Origin: Bacteroidales bacterium
Lineage (GTDB): Bacteria; Bacteroidota; Bacteroidia; Bacteroidales; UBA932
Length of the DNA stretch: 64,000 nt
NCBI GenBank assembly: GCA_017561885.1
Contig: JAFZBF010000041.1
Coordinates: 90,218 to 154,217 of the forward strand
Reading direction: 5' to 3'
Below, piece by piece: positions 16,382 through 24,795 of this stretch; position 1 is the first letter of the stretch, and every line of letters begins with the position of its first letter. Made by a program: the position numbers and the translations under genes. The notes beneath the pieces are model-generated. The model was given only the letters and a program-made list of their open reading frames with translations, had not been told where the DNA came from and ran no database searches.

Positions 16382-16418
16382 TATCTTCGGCACGATTATC
16401 GCGTTTAGACCGTCTAAA
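16382..16418 (+). promoter_or_regulatory. Serpin promoter with inverted repeat TTTAGAC-C-GTCTAAA
   Basis: A -7-like TATCTTCG (16382-16389, one mismatch to TAnnTTTG) is followed at 16404-16418 by a near-perfect palindrome with 7-bp arms and one central base, 14 bp before the serpin ATG. The one-base centre rules out an RNA hairpin, so a DNA operator just past the transcription start is the simplest reading. Confidence 0.45.
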
Positions 16419-16432
16419 ACCATCATTAAAAA

Positions 16433-17674
16433 ATGAAGAAGATGTTCACCTTGACACTTATAGCCGCCACGATGCTGGCAACGGCCTGCGACAAGGATCA
16501 GCCGCAGAAGACCGGGGATAACGTACGCAATGACATCGTCCTGACCAAAGCACAGTCTGAACTTTGCAGACAGACAAACGATTTCACCTTCGACTTTATG
16601 AAGATACTGACAGACAAGGAGAAGAAGGATATTAATATTTTCGCTTCACCGTTCAGCCTCCAGACTGTACTTGCAATGACGGCCGAAGGCGCCGCAGGCG
16701 ACACGCGCGAAGAGATGGTCAAAGCCCTCCGGCTCGACAAGTATAGCGAGGAAGAGGTCACCGAATATTTCAAGACCCTTATACCTGCCTTGGAGAGCGT
16801 TGACAAGACCACAGTGATGGAGATTGCCAACTCCTTCTGGTCAAAAGAATCTATAAAAATCAAGGAAGACTACGCAGCGAAGCTCAAGGCCAATTATTAT
16901 GCAGAGTGCAAGACCCTAAAAAACGACATTTTGAAAGCTGCCGCTGAAATCAACAGCTGGTGCAGCAAAAAGACCCACGGGATGATCAATCAGGTTGTCG
17001 ACCAGGTTCCTGCCGACCAGATGGTCGCCCTGGTCAACGCCATCTATTTCAAAGGCGAGTGGAGCACCCCTTTCTCAGAGTCATCAAATTATGACGACAA
17101 CTTCACCAACCAAGACGGCAGCACCAAGAAAGTCACACTGATGAGCAGGAGCGCCAATATGTCCGTATATGTCGGTAAAGAAGCCTCGGCCCTCAATCTG
17201 GCCTACGGCAACGGAGCATACGTGATGACCGTGATACTTCCTGACAAAGGAGTAGATGTTAACACGATCGTGGCAGGCCTCGATGAAGACACATGGAGCA
17301 ACTACCGTTTCGGAGGCAGCAGATATGAGGTGACCGTCTCACTGCCCAAGTTCGAGACCGAATACACTGCTTCAGGCCTCTGCATCGCCACTCTGGAAGA
17401 TATGGGTATGGAAAAAGCCTTCACCCGTGCAGCCAATTTCTCAGGCATCAGCGACACCGGCCTCTTCATTGACCAGGTAATCCACAAGGCCAAGGTCAAA
17501 GTGAATGAAAAAGGAACCGAGGCGGCCGCGGTGTCATATGTCGGGATGCGACTGACAAGCGCGATACCGCCTCAGGAGCATATTTACTTCAAGGTCGACC
17601 GTCCGTTCATCTACGCCATCAGCGAAGTCAGCACGGGAGCGATCGTCTTCCTTGGAATTCAGAGGCAATTCTGA
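16433..17674 (+). CDS. Serpin-family protease inhibitor lipoprotein
   Basis: A 413-residue serpin. The lipobox MLATAC puts a lipid on Cys19 or near, so it should be anchored in a membrane. Serpin landmarks: NIFASPFSLQTVLAMTAEGA, LVNAIYFKGEW, and the C-terminal FKVDRPFIYAI and GAIVFLGI. The reactive-centre hinge is EKGTEAAAVS (359-368), the pattern of inhibitory serpins (Gly P15, Thr P14, small residues P12-P10). Counting 17 residues puts P1-P1' at about Thr375-Ser376, with Arg373 nearby. This would suit an elastase- or subtilisin-like target, possibly host proteases. Miropin of Tannerella is a known relative. Confidence 0.92.
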   Translation: MKKMFTLTLIAATMLATACDKDQPQKTGDNVRNDIVLTKAQSELCRQTNDFTFDFMKILTDKEKKDINIFASPFSLQTVLAMTAEGAAGDTREEMVKALRLDKYSEEEVTEYFKTLIPALESVDKTTVMEIANSFWSKESIKIKEDYAAKLKANYYAECKTLKNDILKAAAEINSWCSKKTHGMINQVVDQVPADQMVALVNAIYFKGEWSTPFSESSNYDDNFTNQDGSTKKVTLMSRSANMSVYVGKEASALNLAYGNGAYVMTVILPDKGVDVNTIVAGLDEDTWSNYRFGGSRYEVTVSLPKFETEYTASGLCIATLEDMGMEKAFTRAANFSGISDTGLFIDQVIHKAKVKVNEKGTEAAAVSYVGMRLTSAIPPQEHIYFKVDRPFIYAISEVSTGAIVFLGIQRQF

Positions 17675-17679
17675 TGACG

Positions 17680-18471
17680 TTATCTTTCAACTCCGACAAT
17701 AAACGGAGCATCGCCATCTTCAGGAACACAGACATAGACTGCGACGGGAGAAGCCTCTCCGCCGAAGCCCATCGTCGATGCGCAGTTGAACACCCACTGC
17801 TCGGGATCCTGATCCTGGACTGAATAAGTTTCGGGAGTCAGGGGAAAACGGTTGAAATCGGCCATTGCAGCCTGGAACACTTCCATAGCCTTGCTGCCCT
17901 CCTCCACCGGAAGCTTCTCTCCAAAAGTAGCCACGGCTGTCGGGTCGTTGGCGAGGAAAGCTGCCACGAGACTCCTGGCCTTCGGTGCGTTGTTCTGCCT
18001 TACTCCAAGTGAATTCAGGATAACAGCGTCGGGGCACAGAGCCTTGAGGTCTCTCACGCTGTCAAAGCGGCCGCCCGTACCATAGGTGCAGAACGGAACA
18101 ACCTTCTTGCCTGCAAGATTGTACTTTGTCAGGAATGATTTCATAGGAAGCGCGATGGTACCGAACCAGATGGGGTAGCCCAGGTAGATGGTGTCATACT
18201 TGCCGAGGTCGACCTTCATGTCACCGAGTTCCGGAAGTATGCCGGCCTGCATCTGTTTCTGGCAAATTTCAATGGTCTGGTTGAAATCGAGAGGATAGTC
18301 CTCTTTCAAGACAACCTTGATCATATCGATGCCGAGATCTTCAGCTATTGCTTTGGCCACAGTCTCGGTGGTTCCGGTCTGGGAATAATAGATGACAACA
18401 GACTTGCCTGACTTGTCACCGCAAGATGCGAGCAACAACGTTGCCGCCATAATCAATAACAGTTTTTTCAT
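17680..18471 (-). CDS. Flavodoxin-domain lipoprotein
   Basis: A 263-residue protein with lipobox LLASC (Cys17). The FMN-phosphate loop YYSQTGTTETVA (about 28-39) and YPIWFGTIALPMKSFL identify a flavodoxin domain reaching about residue 175. The last 80 residues (FGEKLPVEEG to the end) resemble no domain I recognise. A membrane-tethered periplasmic flavodoxin is unusual, since most are cytosolic electron carriers. It lies 15 bp downstream of uxaC on the same strand and is probably cotranscribed with it. Confidence 0.85.
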   Translation of the reverse strand: MKKLLLIMAATLLLASCGDKSGKSVVIYYSQTGTTETVAKAIAEDLGIDMIKVVLKEDYPLDFNQTIEICQKQMQAGILPELGDMKVDLGKYDTIYLGYPIWFGTIALPMKSFLTKYNLAGKKVVPFCTYGTGGRFDSVRDLKALCPDAVILNSLGVRQNNAPKARSLVAAFLANDPTAVATFGEKLPVEEGSKAMEVFQAAMADFNRFPLTPETYSVQDQDPEQWVFNCASTMGFGGEASPVAVYVCVPEDGDAPFIVGVER

Positions 18472-18486
18472 GGTTATATCGTTTTA

Positions 18487-19890
18487 TCAGAACCCGAAAT
18501 ACGTATTGGCATTGTTGTAAGAGATGTCTGAAACCATCTTGTGGATGAACTTCATCTCGCTGCGCGGCAGTTTGCCGTCCTCGATATCCTTTCCGAGAAC
18601 ATCGCAGAGGATGCGGCGGAAATAGTCGTGGCGGGGATATGAGAGGAAGCTGCGGGAGTCTGTCAGCATACCGACGAAGCGGCTCAGCAGACCGAGAGAT
18701 GACAGCGCGTTGATCTGCTTGCGCATGCCGTCTTCCTGATCTAGGAACCACCAGCCGCTGCCGAACTGCATCTTGCCGGGAACCGTACCGTCGTTGAAGG
18801 TGTATGCCATAACGGTCAGCACCTCGTTGTCCTTCGGGTTGAGGCAGTACAGGATAGTCTTTGCAAGGGCGTCGTTCTTTGCAAGGCGGTCGAGGAACTT
18901 GTGGCCGGCCTCTGCCATCGGCAGGTCGTTGATTGCGTCGAAACCGGTGTCAGGACCGAGCTTCTTGAACATCTTTGTATTGTTGTTGCGGATCGGGCCT
19001 ACGTGGAACTGCTGTGTCCAGCCGCTCTTTGCATCCATAACTCCGAAGTCGAACATCAGTGCGCTCTGGAACTTGTCGAACTCCTTCGGTGTAGGCTTCT
19101 TGCCGGCAAGGGCGTTCTTGAAGATTCTGTTGATTTCAGTGGCTGTATAGTCGGCGGCATGGAAAGTATCCATTCCGTGGTCGCTCAGGCGGCAGCCCAT
19201 ACTCTCGAAGAAATCGTGGCGTTTCTGAAGGGCCTCGAGCAGGTCACGGTAGCTCTTGATTTCCATTCCGGCAGCCTTCTCAAGCTTGCCGATGTACTCT
19301 TTGTATGCCTTGGGGTTGTCGACTCCCAGAGCCTTGTCGGGCCTCCAGGCGGGAAGCACCTTGGTACCGAACGGATTGGCAGCGATTTGTTTGTGGTATT
19401 CCAGGTTGTCGACAGGGTCGTCGGTGGTGCAGACTATCTTCACATTGGAACCCGTCATCAGTTTCTGTGCACGGAAATCCTCGGTAGCGAGCTTGGCGTT
19501 GCACTCCTCGTAGATTTCGCGGGCTGTGGAAGGATTCAGCACCTTGTCGATACCGAAGATGCGTGAAAGCTCGAGGTGAGACCAGTGATACAGCGGGTTG
19601 CGCATGGCATACTGAAGGGTCTCGGCCCATTTCTCAAATTTCTCCCAGTCGGACTTGTTGCCGGTGATGTATTCCTCGGGAACGCCGTTGCCGCGCATTG
19701 CGCGCCACTTGTAGTGGTCACCGCCAAGCCACACCTCAGTCATATTCTTGAACTGGGTATTCTCGGCAATCATCTTGGGAACCAGATGGCAGTGGTAGTC
19801 GATAATCGGCATCTTCTCGGCACTCTCGTGATACAGTTCACGGGCAGCGTCCGTAGTCAGCATAAAATCTTTAGTGATGAACGGGGTCAT
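18487..19890 (-). CDS. uxaC: Glucuronate/uronate isomerase
   Basis: A 467-residue UxaC. The amidohydrolase-like motif PIIDYHCHLVPK near residue 28-39, then WLGGDHYKWRAMRGNGV, ICTTDDPVDNLEYH-type block (IVCTTDDPVD) and SGWTQQFHVGPIRNNN are diagnostic. It isomerises D-glucuronate to D-fructuronate and D-galacturonate to D-tagaturonate. With kdgK-eda-uxuA 4 kb away it covers the glucuronate pathway except for fructuronate reductase. Its promoter shares a 16-bp sequence with that of araA. Confidence 0.96.
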   Translation of the reverse strand: MTPFITKDFMLTTDAARELYHESAEKMPIIDYHCHLVPKMIAENTQFKNMTEVWLGGDHYKWRAMRGNGVPEEYITGNKSDWEKFEKWAETLQYAMRNPLYHWSHLELSRIFGIDKVLNPSTAREIYEECNAKLATEDFRAQKLMTGSNVKIVCTTDDPVDNLEYHKQIAANPFGTKVLPAWRPDKALGVDNPKAYKEYIGKLEKAAGMEIKSYRDLLEALQKRHDFFESMGCRLSDHGMDTFHAADYTATEINRIFKNALAGKKPTPKEFDKFQSALMFDFGVMDAKSGWTQQFHVGPIRNNNTKMFKKLGPDTGFDAINDLPMAEAGHKFLDRLAKNDALAKTILYCLNPKDNEVLTVMAYTFNDGTVPGKMQFGSGWWFLDQEDGMRKQINALSSLGLLSRFVGMLTDSRSFLSYPRHDYFRRILCDVLGKDIEDGKLPRSEMKFIHKMVSDISYNNANTYFGF

Positions 19891-19918
19891 ATCTTGCGTA
19901 TTTTTAAATTTATAGATC

Positions 19919-19934
19919 GATTCTTACAAATTTA
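19919..19934 (-). promoter_or_regulatory. uxaC: uxaC promoter, 16-mer shared with araA
   Basis: On the minus strand TAAATTTGTAAGAATC begins with a -7 box TAAATTTG, about 30 bp upstream of the uxaC ATG. The same 16 bases occur upstream of araA at 29107-29122. Confidence 0.6.
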
Positions 19935-19949
19935 TTCAAAATATGTCTT

Positions 19950-21080
19950 TCAGGCAAGACAGAAATCCAGTTCCTCGGCAAGTTTGGCGCGGTCGAGATG
20001 CTGGCCGATGAAAACCAGCTTTATCATACGGTCGCCACACTCGTCGTCCCAGTCCATAGCAAGCGTTGGGTCTTCCATCATCAGCGCCTCGAGCTCGTCT
20101 GCCGGAGCAGTGGCGTACCACTGTCCTATCTCACGCAGCTGTTTCTGGCGGCCGCTCTGCTCGAAGAGGTACGACATATCGTTGTTGTCGGTAAACCAGC
20201 AGATGCCCTTGGCGCGGATGATGTTCGACGGCCATTGCTTGATGACGAAGCGGTCGAACTTGTTGACGTCGAACGGACGGCGGCGGTAGTATACGAAAGT
20301 TCCGATGCCGTATTCCTCCTCTTCCTCGCTCTCCTCCTCATCCTCAATCGGTTTGCCAAGCTCCTTGATCCAGGCTGCCGACAGGCTGGCCTTGTCGAAA
20401 TTGAAGCTGTTGGTGTTGAGTATCTGCTGCAGCGCCACATCTGCGAACTTGCATTCCACGATCTCTGCAGTCGGCTGGATGGCGCGCACCACAGCCTTTA
20501 TCTGCTTCAGTTCTTCTTCGGTCACCTGATCGACTTTGTTGAGCAGTATGATATCGCAGAACTCTATCTGCTGGATGATGAGGTTCTCTATGTCTTCGTC
20601 ATCGATGTTGTCTCTTGTGAGATCCTTCGCGCAAGCGAATTCATCCCTGAGCCTCAGGGCGTCCACCACCGATACTATGCAATCCAGACGGGGAATTCCG
20701 TACTTGGTGTACTCCGGGGGCATGCCGGCTATAGAGCAGATGGTCTGTGCGATCGGGACAGGCTCGCAGATGCCGCTGGCCTCGATGACTATGTAGTCGA
20801 AACTGCCGGTCTTGATGAGGTCGCATAGCTGGTTCACGAGATCCATCTTGAGAGTGCAGCATATACATCCGTTCTGAAGAGCGACCAGACTGTCGTCCTG
20901 CTGCTTGACCACACCGCCCTGCTGTATCAGGCTGGCGTCGATATTGACTTCGCCTATGTCGTTGACGATTACGGCGAACTTGATGCCCTGACGGTTGCTG
21001 AGAATCCTGTTTACGAGAGTGGTCTTGCCGCTGCCCAGATATCCGGTGAGCAGCAATACCGGAGTTGATTTAGCGTTCAT
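19950..21080 (-). CDS. CobW/P47K-family GTPase (G3E), putative metallochaperone
   Basis: A 376-residue G3E GTPase. Walker A GYLGSGKTT (13-21), the metal-binding CxCC at Cys72/74/75 (NGCICCTL), Walker B/switch region IVIEASGICEP and the guanine-specificity LNKVD are all visible. An acidic stretch DEEESEEEEE near residue 250 separates it from the CobW C-terminal domain (GICWF, IGQWYAT). Family members insert or deliver Zn2+, Co2+ or other metals. The metal is not shown by the sequence; no Zur-type site is apparent. Confidence 0.9.
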   Translation of the reverse strand: MNAKSTPVLLLTGYLGSGKTTLVNRILSNRQGIKFAVIVNDIGEVNIDASLIQQGGVVKQQDDSLVALQNGCICCTLKMDLVNQLCDLIKTGSFDYIVIEASGICEPVPIAQTICSIAGMPPEYTKYGIPRLDCIVSVVDALRLRDEFACAKDLTRDNIDDEDIENLIIQQIEFCDIILLNKVDQVTEEELKQIKAVVRAIQPTAEIVECKFADVALQQILNTNSFNFDKASLSAAWIKELGKPIEDEEESEEEEEYGIGTFVYYRRRPFDVNKFDRFVIKQWPSNIIRAKGICWFTDNNDMSYLFEQSGRQKQLREIGQWYATAPADELEALMMEDPTLAMDWDDECGDRMIKLVFIGQHLDRAKLAEELDFCLA

Positions 21081-21103
21081 TTCTTTCCTTTGTTATCCGC
21101 TGA

Positions 21104-21111
21104 CAAAAATA
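21104..21111 (-). promoter_or_regulatory. -7 box TATTTTTG for the CobW GTPase
   Basis: Minus-strand TATTTTTG fits TAnnTTTG and lies 23 bp upstream of the ATG at 21080, in the 35-bp gap after the lipoprotein gene, so the GTPase can be read independently. Confidence 0.5.
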
Positions 21112-21115
21112 CGAA

Positions 21116-22192
21116 TCAAAACTGATATTCGATAAGGTTTTTTACCCCGGGCCATGAGCCGAGATAGTTGGCTACTTTGCCCTTTACATAGATTTTCCTG
21201 TGCTTGAGCTGGGGGTTGTCCCTGAGGTTAAGCTGGGAGCGCAGGGCAGCTTTGCTGAGCTCGACGGCCATGCAGTCCGACCTCTGAGAGGCGGCCAGTG
21301 ACGAGGCGACGGCGATATGCGTAGTGGAGGCTATGCTGTCGGTGAAGAAGTTCACGTTATCGGCCGTACAGTCTCCTCCTACTATATATCCCCACACCCA
21401 GACCGTATCGCCGACGTGCTGTCCTGCTGCCTCCACGCTGAACGCTGTCCTCGGCGTCAGTCCGTCCTCCTCGAAGAAAGTGCCGTCCGTCACGACATCT
21501 TCCGTTTCATAGACTGCCTGGGTGTCCACTGTAACCTCGAATATAGACTCTCCGGAATCGGACGAGGCATCGAGGTTTATGGTCAGGTTTACTCCAGCCC
21601 GGAGCGTCCTCTTGAAGATCGGCTTGGTTTCAGTGTCGGTGACTATGTCGAACCGAACCTCACCGGGCGGAAAGTAGGCATACCTCTGTTCTCCGACCGG
21701 ATAGAGCAGATTCTTCTCTCCCTGCACGATCCTGACCGGACTTGTTCCGAACATCTCGCGGTAATGGCTGCCGTAGTTCAGCCTCACGCCGCTGTTGACC
21801 TGGGAGCATTCCAGCTGGACCTTGGTCGTTTCATCAGCGACTATGTCTACCTGGACCTCTGCACCCCAGCGGGGAGAATCGAAGGCCGGAACGGAATAGT
21901 CGCCGGACAGCAGCGATACGTTATATGTCCCTTCTGACAGCAGGATGGATTCCGGCCTGTCACCGTACAGGCCGTTGTAGTACACCTTCCCCGTAAGGTC
22001 GGCGACAGTGAGCACGAATGAATTGGTGTCCGGGAGCGCCGCGGACTTGAGCGCAGGGACATCATTGTAGAAAAGGGCGATCCTCAGTTGAAGGCCACCC
22101 TGGCGCAATCCCTCTTTTCCCCCGTCGGGCAGCACCTGACACGACGCGGCAAACATTGCAATCCCCATACAGATTGCTGCAAATCTTTTCAT
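21116..22192 (-). CDS. Surface lipoprotein, DUF4493-like N-terminus plus DUF6359-like domain
   Basis: A 358-residue lipoprotein. I start at ATG 22192 (MKRFAAICMG) because it opens a lipoprotein signal (FAASC, Cys18) and has a GGAGG 8 bp upstream. The frame is open to 22336 but that part is not signal-like. Residues 30-210 (LQLRIALFYNDVP, YNGLYGDRPESILLSEGTYNVSLLSGD) resemble the DUF4493 family of fimbrillin-like surface proteins. Residues about 260-358 (GLTPRTAFSVEAAG, GDTVWVWGYIVGG, KIYVKGKVANYLG) resemble the OB-fold-like DUF6359. Probably a cell-surface protein; function unknown. Confidence 0.75.
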   Translation of the reverse strand: MKRFAAICMGIAMFAASCQVLPDGGKEGLRQGGLQLRIALFYNDVPALKSAALPDTNSFVLTVADLTGKVYYNGLYGDRPESILLSEGTYNVSLLSGDYSVPAFDSPRWGAEVQVDIVADETTKVQLECSQVNSGVRLNYGSHYREMFGTSPVRIVQGEKNLLYPVGEQRYAYFPPGEVRFDIVTDTETKPIFKRTLRAGVNLTINLDASSDSGESIFEVTVDTQAVYETEDVVTDGTFFEEDGLTPRTAFSVEAAGQHVGDTVWVWGYIVGGDCTADNVNFFTDSIASTTHIAVASSLAASQRSDCMAVELSKAALRSQLNLRDNPQLKHRKIYVKGKVANYLGSWPGVKNLIEYQF

Positions 22193-22252
22193 TTCTTTTT
22201 CCTCCATTTGTTTTGCGTTACGGGCCGCAATGTAGGTCCTGAAAAGATTCCA

Positions 22253-22288
22253 ATCCGTTTTTAAACATTTATATCCGTTTAATAACGG
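22253..22288. promoter_or_regulatory. Repeated ATCCGTTT half-sites with inverted AACGG
   Basis: ATCCGTTT occurs at 22253-22260 and 22273-22280, 20 bp apart (two helical turns). The second copy continues into CCGTT-TAAT-AACGG (22275-22288), a perfect 5-bp inverted repeat. The site lies between the lipoprotein gene and tRNA-Lys and looks like an operator for the lipoprotein. Confidence 0.4.
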
Positions 22289-22311
22289 TTTTAGGGAGGC
22301 AATAAATAATA

Positions 22312-22343
22312 TTTGGATATTATTGTGGGATTGCATACTTTTG
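22312..22343 (+). promoter_or_regulatory. tRNA-Lys promoter
   Basis: TTTG at 22312-22315 and TACTTTTG at 22336-22343 are separated by 20 bp, the canonical Bacteroidota -33/-7 arrangement, 22 bp before the tRNA. Confidence 0.75.
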
Positions 22344-22365
22344 CAGTCCCCAAATAAAGGGTCTT

Positions 22366-22438
22366 GACTCGTTAGCTCAGTTGGTAGAGCACAGCACTTT
22401 TAATGCTGGGGTCTTGGGTTCGAGCCCCAAACGGGTCA
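22366..22438 (+). tRNA. tRNA-Lys (anticodon TTT)
   Basis: A 73-nt cloverleaf: acceptor GACTCGT pairs with ACGGGTC, D-arm GCTCAGTTGGTAGAGC, anticodon loop CTTTTAA (anticodon TTT, Lys), T-arm GGGTTCGAGCCCC. CCA is not encoded. A terminator follows at once. Confidence 0.97.
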
Positions 22439-22445
22439 CAAAAAA

Positions 22446-22472
22446 AGCCGCAGTTTTCTGCGGCTTTTTTTT
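22446..22472 (+). terminator. Terminator after tRNA-Lys
   Basis: AGCCGCAG (22446-22453), TTTT loop, CTGCGGCT (22458-22465), then a T-run; an A-run on the other side means it could also work for the convergent GH92 operon. Confidence 0.9.
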
Positions 22473-22514
22473 GTGACCCCGGGTCGACCTTTTTATGCCC
22501 CCTCCTTTAATGTG

Positions 22515-24785
22515 TCATTCCTTAGAGAAGGAATATGGCAAATCTTCCTGCCCTGTTCCTCGCTTATAGTTCGGTTTGTCAGACATCCTGACCTTGACGG
22601 TACCTCCTTTGATGAGGTCGAAGTGGTCGAAATAGTTCTTCGTGTAGTTCTTGCCCCTGAAGGTCATCGCGTCGATGTAGTAATTGTCCGGTCCGTTGTC
22701 CGGGGCGTCGATTGTCAGGTCGTTGCGGTTCTCGAAATGGAGGACAGCCTTCCGGAACAGAGGCGTACCTATTATATACTGGTTGGTGCCGGGAGCGACG
22801 GTATAGAAGCCGAGGGCCGACAACACATACCAAGACGAAGTCTGGCCATTGTCCTCGTCTCCGCAGTACCCGTCGGGAGTTGCGCTGTAGAGCTTGTCCA
22901 TAGTCTCGCGCACCCAATACTGGGCTTTCCAGGGCTCACCGGCATAATCATAAAGATATATCATATGCTGAGCCGGCTGATTGCCGTGGGCGTAGTTGCC
23001 CATGTTCATCACCTGCATCTCGCGGATCTCGTGTATCACGCCGCCGTAGTAACTCTCGTCGAACAGTGGCGGCACGGTGAACACAGAATCCAGCATCGTC
23101 ACGAAGTTCTCGCGTCCGCCCATAAGGTCGATGAGACCCTGCGGGTCGTGGAACACACTCCAGGTATAATGCCAGCTGTTTCCCTCGGTGAAAGCATCGC
23201 CCCATTTAAGGGGAGAGAAGGGAGACTGGAAGCTGCCGTCGGCATTGCGGCCGCGCATAAGGCTGCTTTCCCTGTCGAAAACGTTCTTGTAATTGAGAGC
23301 ACGCTTGGCATACAGCTGCACCTCTGAGTCCGGCCTTCCCAGCGCCTTCGCAAGCTTCCATATGCACCAGTCGTCATAGGCGTATTCCAGCGTACGGGCC
23401 ACGCTCTCGTTGATTCCTACATCATAGGGAACATACCCCAGCTCGTTGTAGTATTCCCAGCCGTATCGGCCCGTCGACCTTACTGTCGGATGCACAGCGT
23501 TGCTGCCGTGGAGGAGCCCCTCGAACATCAGTTCGGGTTCGGCCACCTTCAGGCCTTTCATATATGCGTCGGCAAGCACTGCGGCCGAATTGTTGCCCAC
23601 CATGCAGCTTCGGTGGCCCGGAGAAGCCCACTCGGGGAAGAAACCGCTCTCCTTATATACATTCACCAGACCCTCCTGCATCTGCAGAGCCTCTGAAGGA
23701 TACATCAGATTCAGGAACGGGAAGAGACTGCGGAAAGTATCCCAGAATCCTGTGTCGGTGTACATATAGCCCGGCAGTACTTCTCCGTTGTAGGGGCTGT
23801 AATGAACGATTTCTCCATCGGCAGTCACCTCGTAGAACTTGCGGGGGAACAGCAGGGCACGGTACAGACAGGAGTAGAAAGTGCGCATATTGTCCACGTT
23901 TTCTCCGCTCACTTCGATACGTCCGAGGACATCGTTCCAGGCCTTTTTACCATCCGCAGCGACTTCGTCGAAGCTGCGGTCTCCCAGTTCCTTGAGATTC
24001 TGGAGAGCCTGCGCGTCGCTGATGAAGGATGATGCCACCCTGGCGTGGACAACTTCTCCTTTCCTGGTAGCAAATCCGATTACAGCTCCTGCGTGAGAAG
24101 ACTCCGCAGACAGGACACCGTCGGAAAGCACGCCGTCGGCAAAGGTCGCCTTGTAAGTGAAAGGCTTGTCGAACTCTATCACGAAGCAGTTCCTGAAATT
24201 GTCAGGCACCCCTCCCCTGTTCTTTGTGGAGTAGCCCACGATCCTGCGGTCAGAGACGATTTCGATACCAGAGCCGCCGTCCACGGCGTCGATCACTACG
24301 AAGGCACTGTCAGTCTCCGGGAAAGTAAAGCGGAAGATGGCCGCCCTTTCGGTAGGAGCAATCTCGGTAGTGACATCGTGCTCGGCCAGATATACGCTAT
24401 AATAATATGGTTTTGCGACTTCGCTCTTGTGCGAGAACCAGCTCGCCCTCTCGTTCTGTTCGAACACTGGAGCTCCGGTCACGGGCATGATTGCAAACTG
24501 GCCGTAGTCCCCGATCCAGGGGCTCGGCTGGTGAGTTTCCTTGAAGCCGCGGATTCTGTTGTCAGTATAAACATAAGCCCAGCCGTCGCCCATGCGGCCT
24601 GTCTGGGGTGTCCAGAAGTTCATACCCCAGGGCATAGCGATAGCTGGATAGGTATTGCCGGTGGAAAGTGAGTGGGTCGACATAGTGCCCACAAGCGGAT
24701 TGACGTATTCGACATAATCCACCTTCTCCGGCGCACTGCATGCTGTCAGCAATGACAGCAGCAGTGCCGGGATCAGTCTTTTCAT
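22515..24785 (-). CDS. GH92 alpha-mannosidase lipoprotein
   Basis: A 756-residue family 92 glycoside hydrolase with lipobox LLTAC (Cys16). VDYVNPLVGT-type start (VEYVNPLVGTMSTHS), GNTYPAIAMPWGMNFWTPQT, IRGFKETHQPSPWIGDYGQF, and the catalytic/Ca2+ region GDEDNGQTSSWYVLSALGFY are characteristic. GH92 enzymes are Ca2+-dependent exo-alpha-mannosidases (1,2-, 1,3-, 1,4- or 1,6-linked) that trim host or yeast glycans by inversion. Last gene of the five-gene minus-strand operon that starts with the symporter, odd company for an arabinose locus. Confidence 0.93.
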   Translation of the reverse strand: MKRLIPALLLSLLTACSAPEKVDYVEYVNPLVGTMSTHSLSTGNTYPAIAMPWGMNFWTPQTGRMGDGWAYVYTDNRIRGFKETHQPSPWIGDYGQFAIMPVTGAPVFEQNERASWFSHKSEVAKPYYYSVYLAEHDVTTEIAPTERAAIFRFTFPETDSAFVVIDAVDGGSGIEIVSDRRIVGYSTKNRGGVPDNFRNCFVIEFDKPFTYKATFADGVLSDGVLSAESSHAGAVIGFATRKGEVVHARVASSFISDAQALQNLKELGDRSFDEVAADGKKAWNDVLGRIEVSGENVDNMRTFYSCLYRALLFPRKFYEVTADGEIVHYSPYNGEVLPGYMYTDTGFWDTFRSLFPFLNLMYPSEALQMQEGLVNVYKESGFFPEWASPGHRSCMVGNNSAAVLADAYMKGLKVAEPELMFEGLLHGSNAVHPTVRSTGRYGWEYYNELGYVPYDVGINESVARTLEYAYDDWCIWKLAKALGRPDSEVQLYAKRALNYKNVFDRESSLMRGRNADGSFQSPFSPLKWGDAFTEGNSWHYTWSVFHDPQGLIDLMGGRENFVTMLDSVFTVPPLFDESYYGGVIHEIREMQVMNMGNYAHGNQPAQHMIYLYDYAGEPWKAQYWVRETMDKLYSATPDGYCGDEDNGQTSSWYVLSALGFYTVAPGTNQYIIGTPLFRKAVLHFENRNDLTIDAPDNGPDNYYIDAMTFRGKNYTKNYFDHFDLIKGGTVKVRMSDKPNYKRGTGQEDLPYSFSKE

Positions 24786-24795
24786 AAAACGGGTT

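Noticed and set aside
20305..20341. Frameshift or low-complexity artefact in the CobW GTPase
   Set aside because: The acidic GAG/GAA-rich run is in frame and is a common linker in this family; both flanking domains are intact.
22366..22438. Integration site at tRNA-Lys
   Set aside because: No integrase, no repeat of the tRNA 3' end downstream and no shift in gene type; a normal terminator and a chromosomal operon follow.
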